NCBI RefSeq assembly: GCF_030160715.1 | Contig: NZ_BSOW01000032.1 | Coordinates: 1 to 64,000 of the forward strand | Length of the DNA: 64,000 nucleotides | Source: Bradyrhizobium iriomotense | Lineage (GTDB): Bacteria > Pseudomonadota > Alphaproteobacteria > Rhizobiales > Xanthobacteraceae | Direction of reading: 5' to 3' | Program-made: the position numbers and the translations under genes | Notes under the pieces: model-generated | The model's input: the letters and a program-made list of their open reading frames with translations, nothing else | Told to the model about the DNA's origin: nothing | Databases searched by the model: none | Shown: positions 56,999-64,000 of the stretch, one piece after another | Position numbering within the stretch: position 1 is the stretch's first letter | How the letters are laid out: each line of letters begins with the position of its first letter

Positions 56999-57144
56999 AT
57001 TGCGGTGATGACCGGCGCCAATCAGGCGCTCGTCAATCCGACCCGGTTCGTTGGAATCCCGGGAACGAAGTGCTGATCCCCGCGCCCCATTGGACGTCCG
57101 CGGCCCAACGGGTCGTGGGCGGCGGCAAGCTGGTCTTTCGAGAT
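56999..57144 (+). pseudogene. Remnant of a class I/II aminotransferase
   Basis: The first frame reads IAVMTGANQALVN and the next frame WNPGNEVLIPAPHWTSAAQRVVGGGKLVF. Together these are the TGANQAL...NPGDEVLIPAPYWTSY block of aspartate-aminotransferase-like enzymes, joined across a frameshift and a short deletion. No N-terminal part or PLP lysine region is left. It lies between the PEP mutase and nucleotidyltransferase genes, the place where a phosphonopyruvate or phosphonoacetaldehyde aminotransferase would be expected. Confidence 0.65.
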
Positions 57145-57291
57145 TTGGCGAGTCCACCGATCCGAGTGCCGCGGGGTCTGACCGGCTCTGCATAAGTGGA
57201 ACTGAGTTCCTGGATTGGTTCGAACAGACTCGGTCTCAGTCCTTAACGCTTGGGAGCGCGGACACGATACGAAGAATGACGAGGGAATGAA

Positions 57292-58107
57292 ATGACCACC
57301 AAAGCGCCTCCTAAGAAAGCCGTCATTCTTGCCGCCGGCTTCGGCTCCCGTTTGCGACCGCTGACCGATCTGCGGCCCAAGCCGCTCGTCGAGGTCAATG
57401 GAACGCCGATACTCCATAACGCCTTGGGGCATTTGGAAGCGGTAGGCGTGGAAAACGTCACAATTGTTGTCGGCTACCGCAAGGACGCTATCGAGTATGC
57501 CTGCGGCAAGCACTTCGGCGGCCTCGAGATCGACTATGTCGAATCGTCCGTCTTCGACCGCACCGGCAGCGCCTACTCCCTCTGGCTGGCACGCGACGCG
57601 CTTCTTTCCGGAGACTGCTTCCTTCTTGAAGGCGACGTCTTCTTCGAAGAGGATGCGTTGCACCACCTGATGATCGGCCAGGCAACCGACGTAGCTGCAG
57701 TTGCTCCCTTTACTGAATCGATGGAGGGCTCGGCTGTCTTGTTGTCTGATGGCGGCCTCATCACGAGTTTTCGGATGAAGCAGACCGCAGCAAACCTTGT
57801 CGCAAATGGGCCGAGGCTCTTCAAAACGATGAACCTGCTACGATTTTCAGCGACGACCCTCAGGACAATGATCGTTCCAACATTGAACGATATCATCGGA
57901 TCCGGAGCTTGGCAGGCCTACACCGAGGAGCTTCTTGCTAATCTGGTGGAGAGGCGTGGCCTACGGCTTGCGGCGGCACGCTGCGATGATCTTAAGTGGT
58001 ACGAAATCGACAGCACCGAAGATCTGCTCATCGCCGAGCGTATTTTCACGAGGGCGCCCGCCTTCGATCGTGCCGGCGTTCCGAATGAGCGGAGAACCAA
58101 ACTTTAA
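57292..58107 (+). CDS. Nucleotidyltransferase, PntC/LicC-like (possible 2-aminoethylphosphonate cytidylyltransferase)
   Basis: A 271-residue sugar-phosphate/choline-phosphate-type nucleotidyltransferase. LAAGFGSRLRPLTDLRPKP (13-31) binds the NTP, LLEGDVFFEE (111-120) holds the metal-binding aspartate, and KWYEIDSTEDLLIAE near the C-terminus is typical of LicC/PntC proteins. Next to a PEP mutase gene, PntC-type enzymes make CMP-activated 2-aminoethylphosphonate for phosphonolipids or phosphonoglycans. A phosphocholine or sugar-1-phosphate substrate cannot be excluded. ATG 57292 follows a GAGGGA site. Confidence 0.82.
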   Translation: MTTKAPPKKAVILAAGFGSRLRPLTDLRPKPLVEVNGTPILHNALGHLEAVGVENVTIVVGYRKDAIEYACGKHFGGLEIDYVESSVFDRTGSAYSLWLARDALLSGDCFLLEGDVFFEEDALHHLMIGQATDVAAVAPFTESMEGSAVLLSDGGLITSFRMKQTAANLVANGPRLFKTMNLLRFSATTLRTMIVPTLNDIIGSGAWQAYTEELLANLVERRGLRLAAARCDDLKWYEIDSTEDLLIAERIFTRAPAFDRAGVPNERRTKL

Positions 58108-58845
58108 AAACGCCTACCAAATGCCGCAGCTCCCCGACGTCCTGAGGTGGAAGCGGCCATCAGCAAGCGGGAGAGAGGCACGCCATGATCGGACTCTTCG
58201 ATGGACCCAATGACACGGCTCCGGGTACGCGACCGGATCCGCAAATGTGTCCTCTGAAGCTGTGTCCTCGGCATGTAGCCCTGTCTCTTTAGGGCGTCGA
58301 TCAGGAGATGCGGGGCAGGTTGGCGACGGCCCTCCCGGCCTAAACGGGATGTCCGCAAGTCCCAAGGATCGATCTACGAAGCCCTGGGCATGCTCGGCAG
58401 ATGATCATGACCTAGCGACGTCTGCCGGCAGTGAATTCAAATCCAGCGAAGGGGGCTCCATACTGTCCTGCCACGCCGTCGGCGGAATCGCACTTCGGCC
58501 TGTATTTGGCGATACCTTGAAAGGCGGCGACGCCTCAGAATCACCGGGCGCCGCGCTGGTGCCACTACCACGACTAGCGAGTTCGGCTTGCCAAGTCAGC
58601 TCTCGCAAATGCGTCCCCGCAGCAAGCGCTGGTCCAATCCCGAGTACGAAATGACGGACTTCGCCAACAACCAGCCGCCAGATCGCGTCTCGGCCGTATG
58701 GAGCCTCGGAGCGCGCGCGGACCAGCTTGCGCCCGCGTTGCAAGAGCGTCTCGTCATCCTCGCCGAGGGCTTCGCCCAGCTATTAGATCGTGCCTCGGCC
58801 GTGTAGGGGCTCGCAAGGCGCATGGACACACGACCGCGCTAGGCT
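58108..58845. other. No recognised gene; possible short fragment
   Basis: A frame ending at 58806 contains MTDFANNQPPDRVSAVWSLG and a helical tail (ALQERLVILAEGFAQLLDRA), which looks protein-like but is only about 50 codons. The rest shows nothing. It separates the pepM/pntC part from the promoter of the SelA-like gene. Confidence 0.4.
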
Positions 58846-58861
58846 TGTCGAGTTCGCGACA
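58846..58861 (+). promoter_or_regulatory. Possible NifA upstream activator site
   Basis: TGT-N10-ACA matches the NifA consensus exactly. It lies within a perfect inverted repeat, TTGTCG-N6-CGACAA (58845-58862). A sigma-54-like promoter lies about 93 nt downstream, the usual distance for NifA control. Confidence 0.45.
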
Positions 58862-58953
58862 ACAGGTGTTGGCTTCGCGCCGGTTTTGCCTCGTAGCCAA
58901 CACGCCCGAAGAGGAATCATGAGATCTCTGTCGTCGGTTCGACTATTTCAAGT

Positions 58954-58969
58954 TGGCACGCGTTTTGAA
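58954..58969 (+). promoter_or_regulatory. Possible sigma-54 (-24/-12) promoter
   Basis: TGGCACG-N4-TTGAA matches TGGCACG-N4-TTGC(A/T) with one mismatch (GC to GA at -12). The full -24 element is intact. The next confident gene, the SelA-like CDS, starts about 600 nt downstream, which is a long leader. Confidence 0.4.
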
Positions 58970-59320
58970 ACCGCACCTTTCGACGGGCGTGAGCTACCGA
59001 TTAAGGTAATTCTTCGTAAGGGACCGCGAGGGAATGAAGAAAGTAAATTAATATGCAGGTCTGCGTCAGATCGCGCTCCGCGTGCTGGCTCAGGGGCAAT
59101 CCCACCACCAGCGCTCAAAATGTGCTCGCAGTTTCGATCGATCTCGGTCAGAAGCTCCTCATCCGCGTGGGTTCAACCGACTCTGCTCGCTCGATCTTGC
59201 GTCCGAAAACGCTTGACGCGATCCAGCATCTTGCAACAGACGAAACCTGGATAGAGCGCGTCGCGTCCGAGCACGTGCTGCTCCAGCCTGACTTTAGGTG
59301 GAGTTCACCTCTCAAACGAC
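58970..59320. other. Long leader, no recognised gene
   Basis: Open frames on both strands without recognisable domains. It may be an untranslated leader of the SelA-like operon or a decayed gene. Confidence 0.4.
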
Positions 59321-59581
59321 ATGCCGCTAAGCGAAATTTCGCGGATGCACTCGCCAAGGACGACATCACTGAGAACGATCCGCAACCCGACCACATCGAA
59401 CAGTTTCGCACTTCCGAAAGCGCACGACCGACTTTCAACGCGGACTGCTGCTGGCGCTCGTTTTGCCGCTCTGTTGGCCGCTTTATCGATCTCCATGGCG
59501 GTCGTTTACCGGGACGCCAACGAAGAAGCGAAGTCGGCCCTTCGGGTGGCTCATGCAGAGGCAAATCCGCATGAGCTTTAA
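59321..59581 (+). CDS. Small ORF coupled to the SelA-like gene
   Basis: An 86-codon frame. Its second half (AGARFAALLAALSISMAVVYRDANEEAKSALRVAHAEA) has a hydrophobic stretch and then a helical charged segment. The stop overlaps the SelA-like ATG by 11 nt, a coupling-like arrangement. No family is recognised and the start is uncertain, so it may not be a gene. Confidence 0.25.
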   Translation: MPLSEISRMHSPRTTSLRTIRNPTTSNSFALPKAHDRLSTRTAAGARFAALLAALSISMAVVYRDANEEAKSALRVAHAEANPHEL

Positions 59582-61127
59582 CATTGATTGGAAAGGCCAG
59601 TCTGATGAAGAGTGGTCTGCCCGCACGCTTTTTCAAGAGCTTGGTGTTGAACCGATCATCAACTGCACGGGCGTTCGTACCTTATATGGAGGCTGCAATC
59701 CTACTAGTTCTGTGCTCGCCGCAATGAACGTCTCCAGTCACGCGTTCGTTGATATGAACGAACTCGCGGAAGCTATAGGGCGACACTTGCGCGTTCTCAC
59801 AGGAGCAGACTGGGGCATTGTGACCGCGGGAAGTAGTGCAGCGGTAAGTCAGGCTATCGCTGCCTGCGTAGCCGGCAACGATCCAGAAAAGATGCTGCAG
59901 TTGCCGCTGAGAGGCGAAAAGATAGTGGTCGTCGCCGCCGACCAACGAATGGCTTACGAGCATGCAATTCGAGCGGTCGGGTGTACTGTGGCTTCTATTA
60001 CTCGCATGTCAGACTTGGACCACCTTTCAATTGAAAGAATTGCTGCAATATGCCTCGTGGGCCATGACATACCAACCTCAGCATTGCCCTTTGACCAGGT
60101 CGCAGCAGGCGCGATGCAATATGGAATTCCGCTGATTGTAGACGGAGCCGGACTAGCGCCCGTGTTTCCAAATAGGTGGCTCTGTAACGGCGCGGATCTG
60201 CTTATCCATTCAGGTGGGAAATATATCAGGGGACCGCAATCGACCGGGTTTTTGCTTGGCTCGGAGAAACTATGCAGAGCGGCCTATCTGAACGGCCCGC
60301 CTGGTCAATCATTTGGTCGGCAAATGAAGGTCGGCAAAGACGAGATTGTTGGCGCATACGTCGCTCTAAAGCAATGGGTGGCCGGAGGCGAAGCTGCCCG
60401 CTCCATGGATAGATGGCAAGCGTGCATTGCGGTATTGCAACAGGAGCTTCTCAGCATGCCCGGTCTTTCGGTCGAACAGATTGAACCGGATTCTGCATTC
60501 TGCAATCCCCGCATCGCGATTTCCTGGGACGTCAAAGCATTCCCGATTGACTCTGACGTGATCGCGAGCAGACTAAGTAGCGCGCGCCCCCGGATTGTCC
60601 TCCACGATTGTTGGCAGCAACCCCAGCTGATCGTGGTTGACCCGACGAACTTGACCCCTATCGAAGCGAAAGTCGTTGCACGTTCAATCGTGGACGCCAT
60701 CGCGGATTGCCGATCACCACCAGCCGCGCCCCATCAGGAGAGTTTCGAGGACGTGGCGGGGAGCTGGCAGATTTCGATCGAATTTCTTCATGGCGCCGCC
60801 GCGCACACGTTTGTTCTTTCGCAAGATCGGCAAAACGTTACAGGAAAACACATCGGCGTCGAGGTATCGAGTATTTGTCGCGGCTCGATCGTTGGCTCGA
60901 CATTAAGGCTGATCTCGCGATTACCAGCCGATCCAATGGCCATGGACTACGAGTTCGAGGGTTGCCTAAACGGAGGCATCCTGACGGGGATCGTGCACCT
61001 GGGTGCATCTACACCTAAACACAGCGGCGGCATGACCTTCAAACGGCAATTTGGACAAGCAAGTTGGCGCGGGCGCCGCGTTCCAACTAGTCTTGCAACC
61101 CCTGGAGGACAAGATGGAAGTCGCTGA
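59571..61127 (+). CDS. SelA-fold PLP enzyme with extra C-terminal domain
   Basis: A 518-residue PLP-dependent enzyme of the SelA/DgaE (D-glucosaminate-6-phosphate ammonia-lyase-like) family. VEPIINCTGVRTLYGG opens the domain, Asp191 lies in LIVDGAGLAPVFP, and Lys217 in LIHSGGKYIRGPQSTGFLLG is the Schiff-base lysine. Residues about 395-505 form a separate beta-rich domain (VAGSWQISIEFLHGAAAHTFVLSQD), also seen in related bacterial proteins. The family eliminates ammonia or replaces a beta substituent. It is not tRNA(Sec) selenium transferase by context. ATG 59571 follows an AGAGG site. The methyltransferase overlaps its end by 14 nt. Confidence 0.8.
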   Translation: MSFNIDWKGQSDEEWSARTLFQELGVEPIINCTGVRTLYGGCNPTSSVLAAMNVSSHAFVDMNELAEAIGRHLRVLTGADWGIVTAGSSAAVSQAIAACVAGNDPEKMLQLPLRGEKIVVVAADQRMAYEHAIRAVGCTVASITRMSDLDHLSIERIAAICLVGHDIPTSALPFDQVAAGAMQYGIPLIVDGAGLAPVFPNRWLCNGADLLIHSGGKYIRGPQSTGFLLGSEKLCRAAYLNGPPGQSFGRQMKVGKDEIVGAYVALKQWVAGGEAARSMDRWQACIAVLQQELLSMPGLSVEQIEPDSAFCNPRIAISWDVKAFPIDSDVIASRLSSARPRIVLHDCWQQPQLIVVDPTNLTPIEAKVVARSIVDAIADCRSPPAAPHQESFEDVAGSWQISIEFLHGAAAHTFVLSQDRQNVTGKHIGVEVSSICRGSIVGSTLRLISRLPADPMAMDYEFEGCLNGGILTGIVHLGASTPKHSGGMTFKRQFGQASWRGRRVPTSLATPGGQDGSR

Positions 61128-61896
61128 GAGGCAGTCTTTCGGAAGCTTCTCCGAAGTTGCGGAGACTTATACTAGGCGCCCCCCCTATTCACGCCGCCTC
61201 CTTCATATGCTTGCTGACCAAATAAAACGGCTGACGGAGAAACAGACATTCGCGGATATCGGCGCGGGTACGGGCGCAATCGCCTATGCTCTAGCTGAGA
61301 TCGGGCTCTCGGGCTATGCAATCGAACCCGATCGCCAGATGGTTGCAGCGGGGCAGCAACTCAGCTCAAGTTATCCAACCGTATCTTGGATTAATGCACC
61401 GGGAGAACGGACGGGCCTTGCCGACCATTCGCTAGATTGGGTTTTCTACAGTTCATCGTTCCATTGGACGAACGCGAGCGAAGCGCTTCGTGAAAGCATG
61501 CGAATCTTGCGGCCTCGGAGCTTCTTTACAATTGGGTTTTTTCTTACCGATCTTGAGACCGATCCCTTTCAGATCGAAATCGAAAGTCGGATACGCGACA
61601 TGGCGCCAGCTTTGCGACGGGCGCGCCCCCCAATTATCGCGCAAATGGAAACCTACGAGGCGCTTCTCAACCAATATCCCGGCTTGATGAACTGCACTTT
61701 TCTAGCAACGACCGAAAAGATACCTATGAGCCAGGAGCAGTACATCAACTACTGGGCTGGCTCACATGACATCCCGAGTCAAGTTTCCCCCGAGGCTTGG
61801 AAGTCCATACTGCAAATGATCGCGGAGACATTTCGGAGAAGGCAACCAGCCAGCCTTGGATTTCGTTCCACCGCTTGGCATGCTCAACGCGAGTGA
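61114..61896 (+). CDS. Class I SAM-dependent methyltransferase
   Basis: A 260-residue Rossmann-fold methyltransferase. Motif I is FADIGAGTGAIAYAL (46-60), and AIEPDRQMV and DHSLDWVFYSSSFHW give the acidic and post-I motifs. It resembles UbiE/Methyltransf_11 small-molecule enzymes. ATG 61114 has a strong GGAGGACAAG site; the upstream frame belongs to the SelA-like gene. Overlap with that gene points to one pathway, perhaps methylation of the final product. The acceptor is unknown. Confidence 0.87.
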   Translation: MEVAERQSFGSFSEVAETYTRRPPYSRRLLHMLADQIKRLTEKQTFADIGAGTGAIAYALAEIGLSGYAIEPDRQMVAAGQQLSSSYPTVSWINAPGERTGLADHSLDWVFYSSSFHWTNASEALRESMRILRPRSFFTIGFFLTDLETDPFQIEIESRIRDMAPALRRARPPIIAQMETYEALLNQYPGLMNCTFLATTEKIPMSQEQYINYWAGSHDIPSQVSPEAWKSILQMIAETFRRRQPASLGFRSTAWHAQRE

Positions 61897-62044
61897 GACA
61901 GCCGCCGTCCGCAACGCTTGGCCACTGGTCCACGTTCGACAGGGAGCAAGCCAGCCAGCTATAGCTTGCGCCCCCGGCGAACCCAAAGGTCGTTGATAAA
62001 TCTAAAGAAGACGATTCAACAATCGAAAGACGCGTCGCCACCGT

Positions 62045-63268
62045 ATGAAAACCGAGCCAAGGAAGACGCCAGCACCGATATCGAAAGATGACAAACTTGT
62101 TGTCGCGGCACTGGGAGCGGCCGAGATCATTAGCTACGGTACACTCTATTATAGCGTTGCCGTAGTTGCGAATGCGGTTGGCCAGGAGTTCGCAGTCACA
62201 GACCAATGGATATTCGCTTGCTTTTCAAGCGCCCTATTTGCGAGTGCCCTTATGTCGTTGATAGCCGGTCGCCTTATGGACCGATATGGCGCCGGCATAA
62301 CGATGAAAGTAGCCTCACTTGCGGCGACTGTCAGCCTAGGATTAGCAGCACTCTCTTGGAATGCACTCGTGTTTGCTGTCGCGCTGTTCGGCATGCAAAT
62401 ATCATCGGCCTTTCTCTTCTATGAGGCGGCGTTCGTTTTCTTAGTCCAGCGAGATGCGGGAAATGCAAAGCAGCAAATCACTCTCTTGACCCTGATCGTT
62501 GGATTCTCGTCGACACTATTCTGGCCGCTCACCTCCTTGTTGCTGATTTGGAGTTCCTGGAGGACTGTGTTTGGCATTTATGCGGGCTGTAATGCTCTTA
62601 TCGCTCTGCCGTTAGTCGTCTGCGCTCTTCGACGGTGCCCTGCTCGGTCTAGAAATCATAACTACACCCTTGCGTCGCGAGTTCATTCGCAGTCCTCTCC
62701 CACGCTTATTGACCTCGCGTTGATAACGGTCGGCTTTTCACTCACGACGTTCATCTTCTCAGCGTTTCTTGGTCGGATGATCCCTATCCTATCCTCGATT
62801 GGTTTGGACCTAGAGCAAACTTCGGTTTCAGCTCTCTTCGGACCATCACAGGTTTTGATACGAATTTTCGCAGCTTCGCTCACCGAGAGAATGACCGCAA
62901 TTCAGCTCACCATTCTCTCATCCATTCTGCTCTCTGCGGCTACGATTGTCGTAGAGCTATCTTCTCGCTCCGTTCTTGGAGCTACGATCTTCACAGTTTT
63001 GCTTGGGTTCAGCTCCGGTCTAAACAGCATCTGTCGTGGAATCCTGCCGCTGTCTGTGTTTGGCCGCGACGGGTACGGAAAACGAGTTGGGTTGATCAAC
63101 GGCTTCCGGTTGTTAACGGCGTCGTTCGCGCCATTCCTCTTCACCTCCATCCAAAGCGAGTATGGGATCGCAGTTGCTTTGGCGCTTCTTGCGGCCTGCG
63201 GGGTTGGAAGCATACTGGCCTTTGCGCTCGTATGCGTCCGACCCGACGATCAACGAGTCTTGAAGTAG
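62045..63268 (+). CDS. Major facilitator superfamily transporter
   Basis: A 407-residue protein with about 12 hydrophobic helices. AAEIISYGTLYYSVAVVANAVGQEF opens it, and the cytoplasmic loop GRLMDRYGAGITMK corresponds to the MFS loop 2-3 motif. It sits between the methyltransferase and a PhnF-like regulator, so it probably exports the cluster product or imports a precursor. Its ribosome site is weak. Codon use is visibly more A/T-rich than in the catabolic half of the window. Confidence 0.86.
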   Translation: MKTEPRKTPAPISKDDKLVVAALGAAEIISYGTLYYSVAVVANAVGQEFAVTDQWIFACFSSALFASALMSLIAGRLMDRYGAGITMKVASLAATVSLGLAALSWNALVFAVALFGMQISSAFLFYEAAFVFLVQRDAGNAKQQITLLTLIVGFSSTLFWPLTSLLLIWSSWRTVFGIYAGCNALIALPLVVCALRRCPARSRNHNYTLASRVHSQSSPTLIDLALITVGFSLTTFIFSAFLGRMIPILSSIGLDLEQTSVSALFGPSQVLIRIFAASLTERMTAIQLTILSSILLSAATIVVELSSRSVLGATIFTVLLGFSSGLNSICRGILPLSVFGRDGYGKRVGLINGFRLLTASFAPFLFTSIQSEYGIAVALALLAACGVGSILAFALVCVRPDDQRVLK

Positions 63269-63319
63269 CTGAAGATGTGGGATTCAATTTCGGCAATTTG
63301 ACGCTAGGAAGTATCATCT

Positions 63320-64000
63320 GTGAAAGACAAGAAAACCCGCGCATCAGGTCCGCATTTCCCCAGCTGCCCTGGGCGTGCCAGCTGGAAGCCCGGAATAGCA
63401 GTTTGGAGGCAGCTCGAGGAATTGCTAGTTGCGGAATTATCGAGCGGAAAGTACCCGGTAGGACTAAGACTACCGACTGAACAGGAGCTAATGTCACGCA
63501 CTGGCGTGGGCCGGCATACCCTTAGGCAGGCGATGGCCACACTTGAGGCGAAGGGGCTCGTTCGCATCGAGCAAGGCCGAGGTACCTTTGTCCACGAACA
63601 GGTTCTGCACTATCAATCGTGTAGACGGTCGCGCTTCCGAGAAAACTTGCAGCAGCAGGGGCGTGAGCCTCACTACCACGTCGTTTCGGCCGAAGTTGTT
63701 GGAGCGTCTTCTAAACTACAGAACGCGCTTGATTTGCAGCCGGGCTCGACGATTGTTCACCTCATTGTGGACGCCCTTTCCGGACCGGCGCTTCTCGCGA
63801 ACACCGATTTGTTCTTCGACCGAACTCGCTTCCCAGAGGCCGCCCACATCGTAGGTCAGGAACGTAGTATTCGCGCCGTGTATAGTCATTATGGAATCAA
63901 GCAGTATACCTGTGCAGGGACGATCATTCGGTCTCGGCTTCCCACCGCCGCTGAAGCACGCCGCCTGCACCAACCGAAGTTAACTCCGATCTTCCTAACA
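63320..64000 (+). CDS. PhnF-like GntR/HutC-family regulator, 3' end outside the window
   Basis: At least 227 codons, still open at the edge. It starts at GTG 63320, with AGGAAG 8 nt upstream. The HTH region (WRQLEELLVAELSSGKYPVGLRLPTEQELMSRTGVGRHTLRQAMATLEAKGLVRIEQGRGTFV) and the following YQSCRRSRFRENLQQQGREPHYHVV match PhnF, the phosphonate-operon regulator of the HutC subfamily, whose second domain is UTRA-like. It supports a phosphonate link for the locus, though HutC proteins also sense other ligands. Confidence 0.82.
   Translation, partial: MKDKKTRASGPHFPSCPGRASWKPGIAVWRQLEELLVAELSSGKYPVGLRLPTEQELMSRTGVGRHTLRQAMATLEAKGLVRIEQGRGTFVHEQVLHYQSCRRSRFRENLQQQGREPHYHVVSAEVVGASSKLQNALDLQPGSTIVHLIVDALSGPALLANTDLFFDRTRFPEAAHIVGQERSIRAVYSHYGIKQYTCAGTIIRSRLPTAAEARRLHQPKLTPIFLT

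Noticed and set aside
58596..58624. Second tts-box-like stretch (GTCAGCT with CTCGCAAA)
   Set aside because: One base short in spacing, several mismatches, and no effector-like gene downstream.
59148..59636. Minus-strand open frame of 162 codons
   Set aside because: Serine/arginine-rich text with no domain; it overlaps the start of the SelA-like gene and the coupled small ORF.

Overview
The window is high-GC alphaproteobacterial DNA, most likely from the Rhizobiales (Bradyrhizobium/Mesorhizobium type). This is inferred from the dense amino-acid and peptide-type transport/catabolic operons, a complete Trb mating-pair cluster of the kind found in rhizobial integrative conjugative elements (trbK-alt and a DUF2274 gene included), and a possible NifA/sigma-54 promoter. 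It reads as accessory DNA: catabolic cargo, a conjugation module and a small biosynthesis-like cluster, with decayed DNA between them. No rRNA, tRNA or CRISPR array was recognised.

Layout. 1-875: no gene, two strong inverted repeats. 876-11608: module 1 on the minus strand, a branched-chain-type ABC transporter (livJ, H, M, G, F), a class III aminotransferase and a HyuB/HyuA pair, with a divergent IclR regulator. 11688-23758: module 2 on the minus strand, glutamate dehydrogenase, HyuA, HyuB, two small ORFs, a second aminotransferase and a second liv transporter. 23948-28651: third aminotransferase, ThDP enzyme and aldehyde dehydrogenase, ending at a terminator. 28891-38525: module 3 on the plus strand, a sugar-type ABC transporter (binding protein, ATPase, two permeases), HyuA, a frameshifted HyuB and a cyclase-family hydrolase. 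38718-43818: a GntR/FCD regulator and a divergently arranged spermidine/putrescine-type ABC transporter. 44123-45178: an IS3-family remnant and a LysR regulator. 45142-54844: DUF2274 and trbI-G-F-L-K-J-E-D-C-B on the minus strand, without traG. 55406-64000: visibly less GC-rich DNA with a phosphonate-biosynthesis-like set: PEP mutase homologue, remnant of a class I aminotransferase, PntC/LicC-like nucleotidyltransferase, SelA-fold PLP enzyme, SAM methyltransferase, MFS transporter and a PhnF-like GntR regulator that runs off the end.

How the genes fit together. The left 44 kb looks like stacked scavenging modules that repeat one recipe, an importer plus a GSA-type aminotransferase plus a HyuA/HyuB ATP-dependent amidohydrolase or carboxylase. 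Glutamate dehydrogenase could recycle amino groups, and the ThDP enzyme with aldehyde dehydrogenase could take a 2-oxo acid to a carboxylate. A 20-bp motif, TTTTGTTGCRTCAAATATCA, lies in the same orientation upstream of several of these units and suggests one shared regulator, perhaps the GntR/FCD protein. The right-hand 9 kb is the best candidate for a new system: a possible phosphonate natural-product locus that may be under nitrogen-fixation control. Its PEP mutase has lost the signature lysine through what looks like a compensated double frameshift, so the pathway may be decayed or altered.
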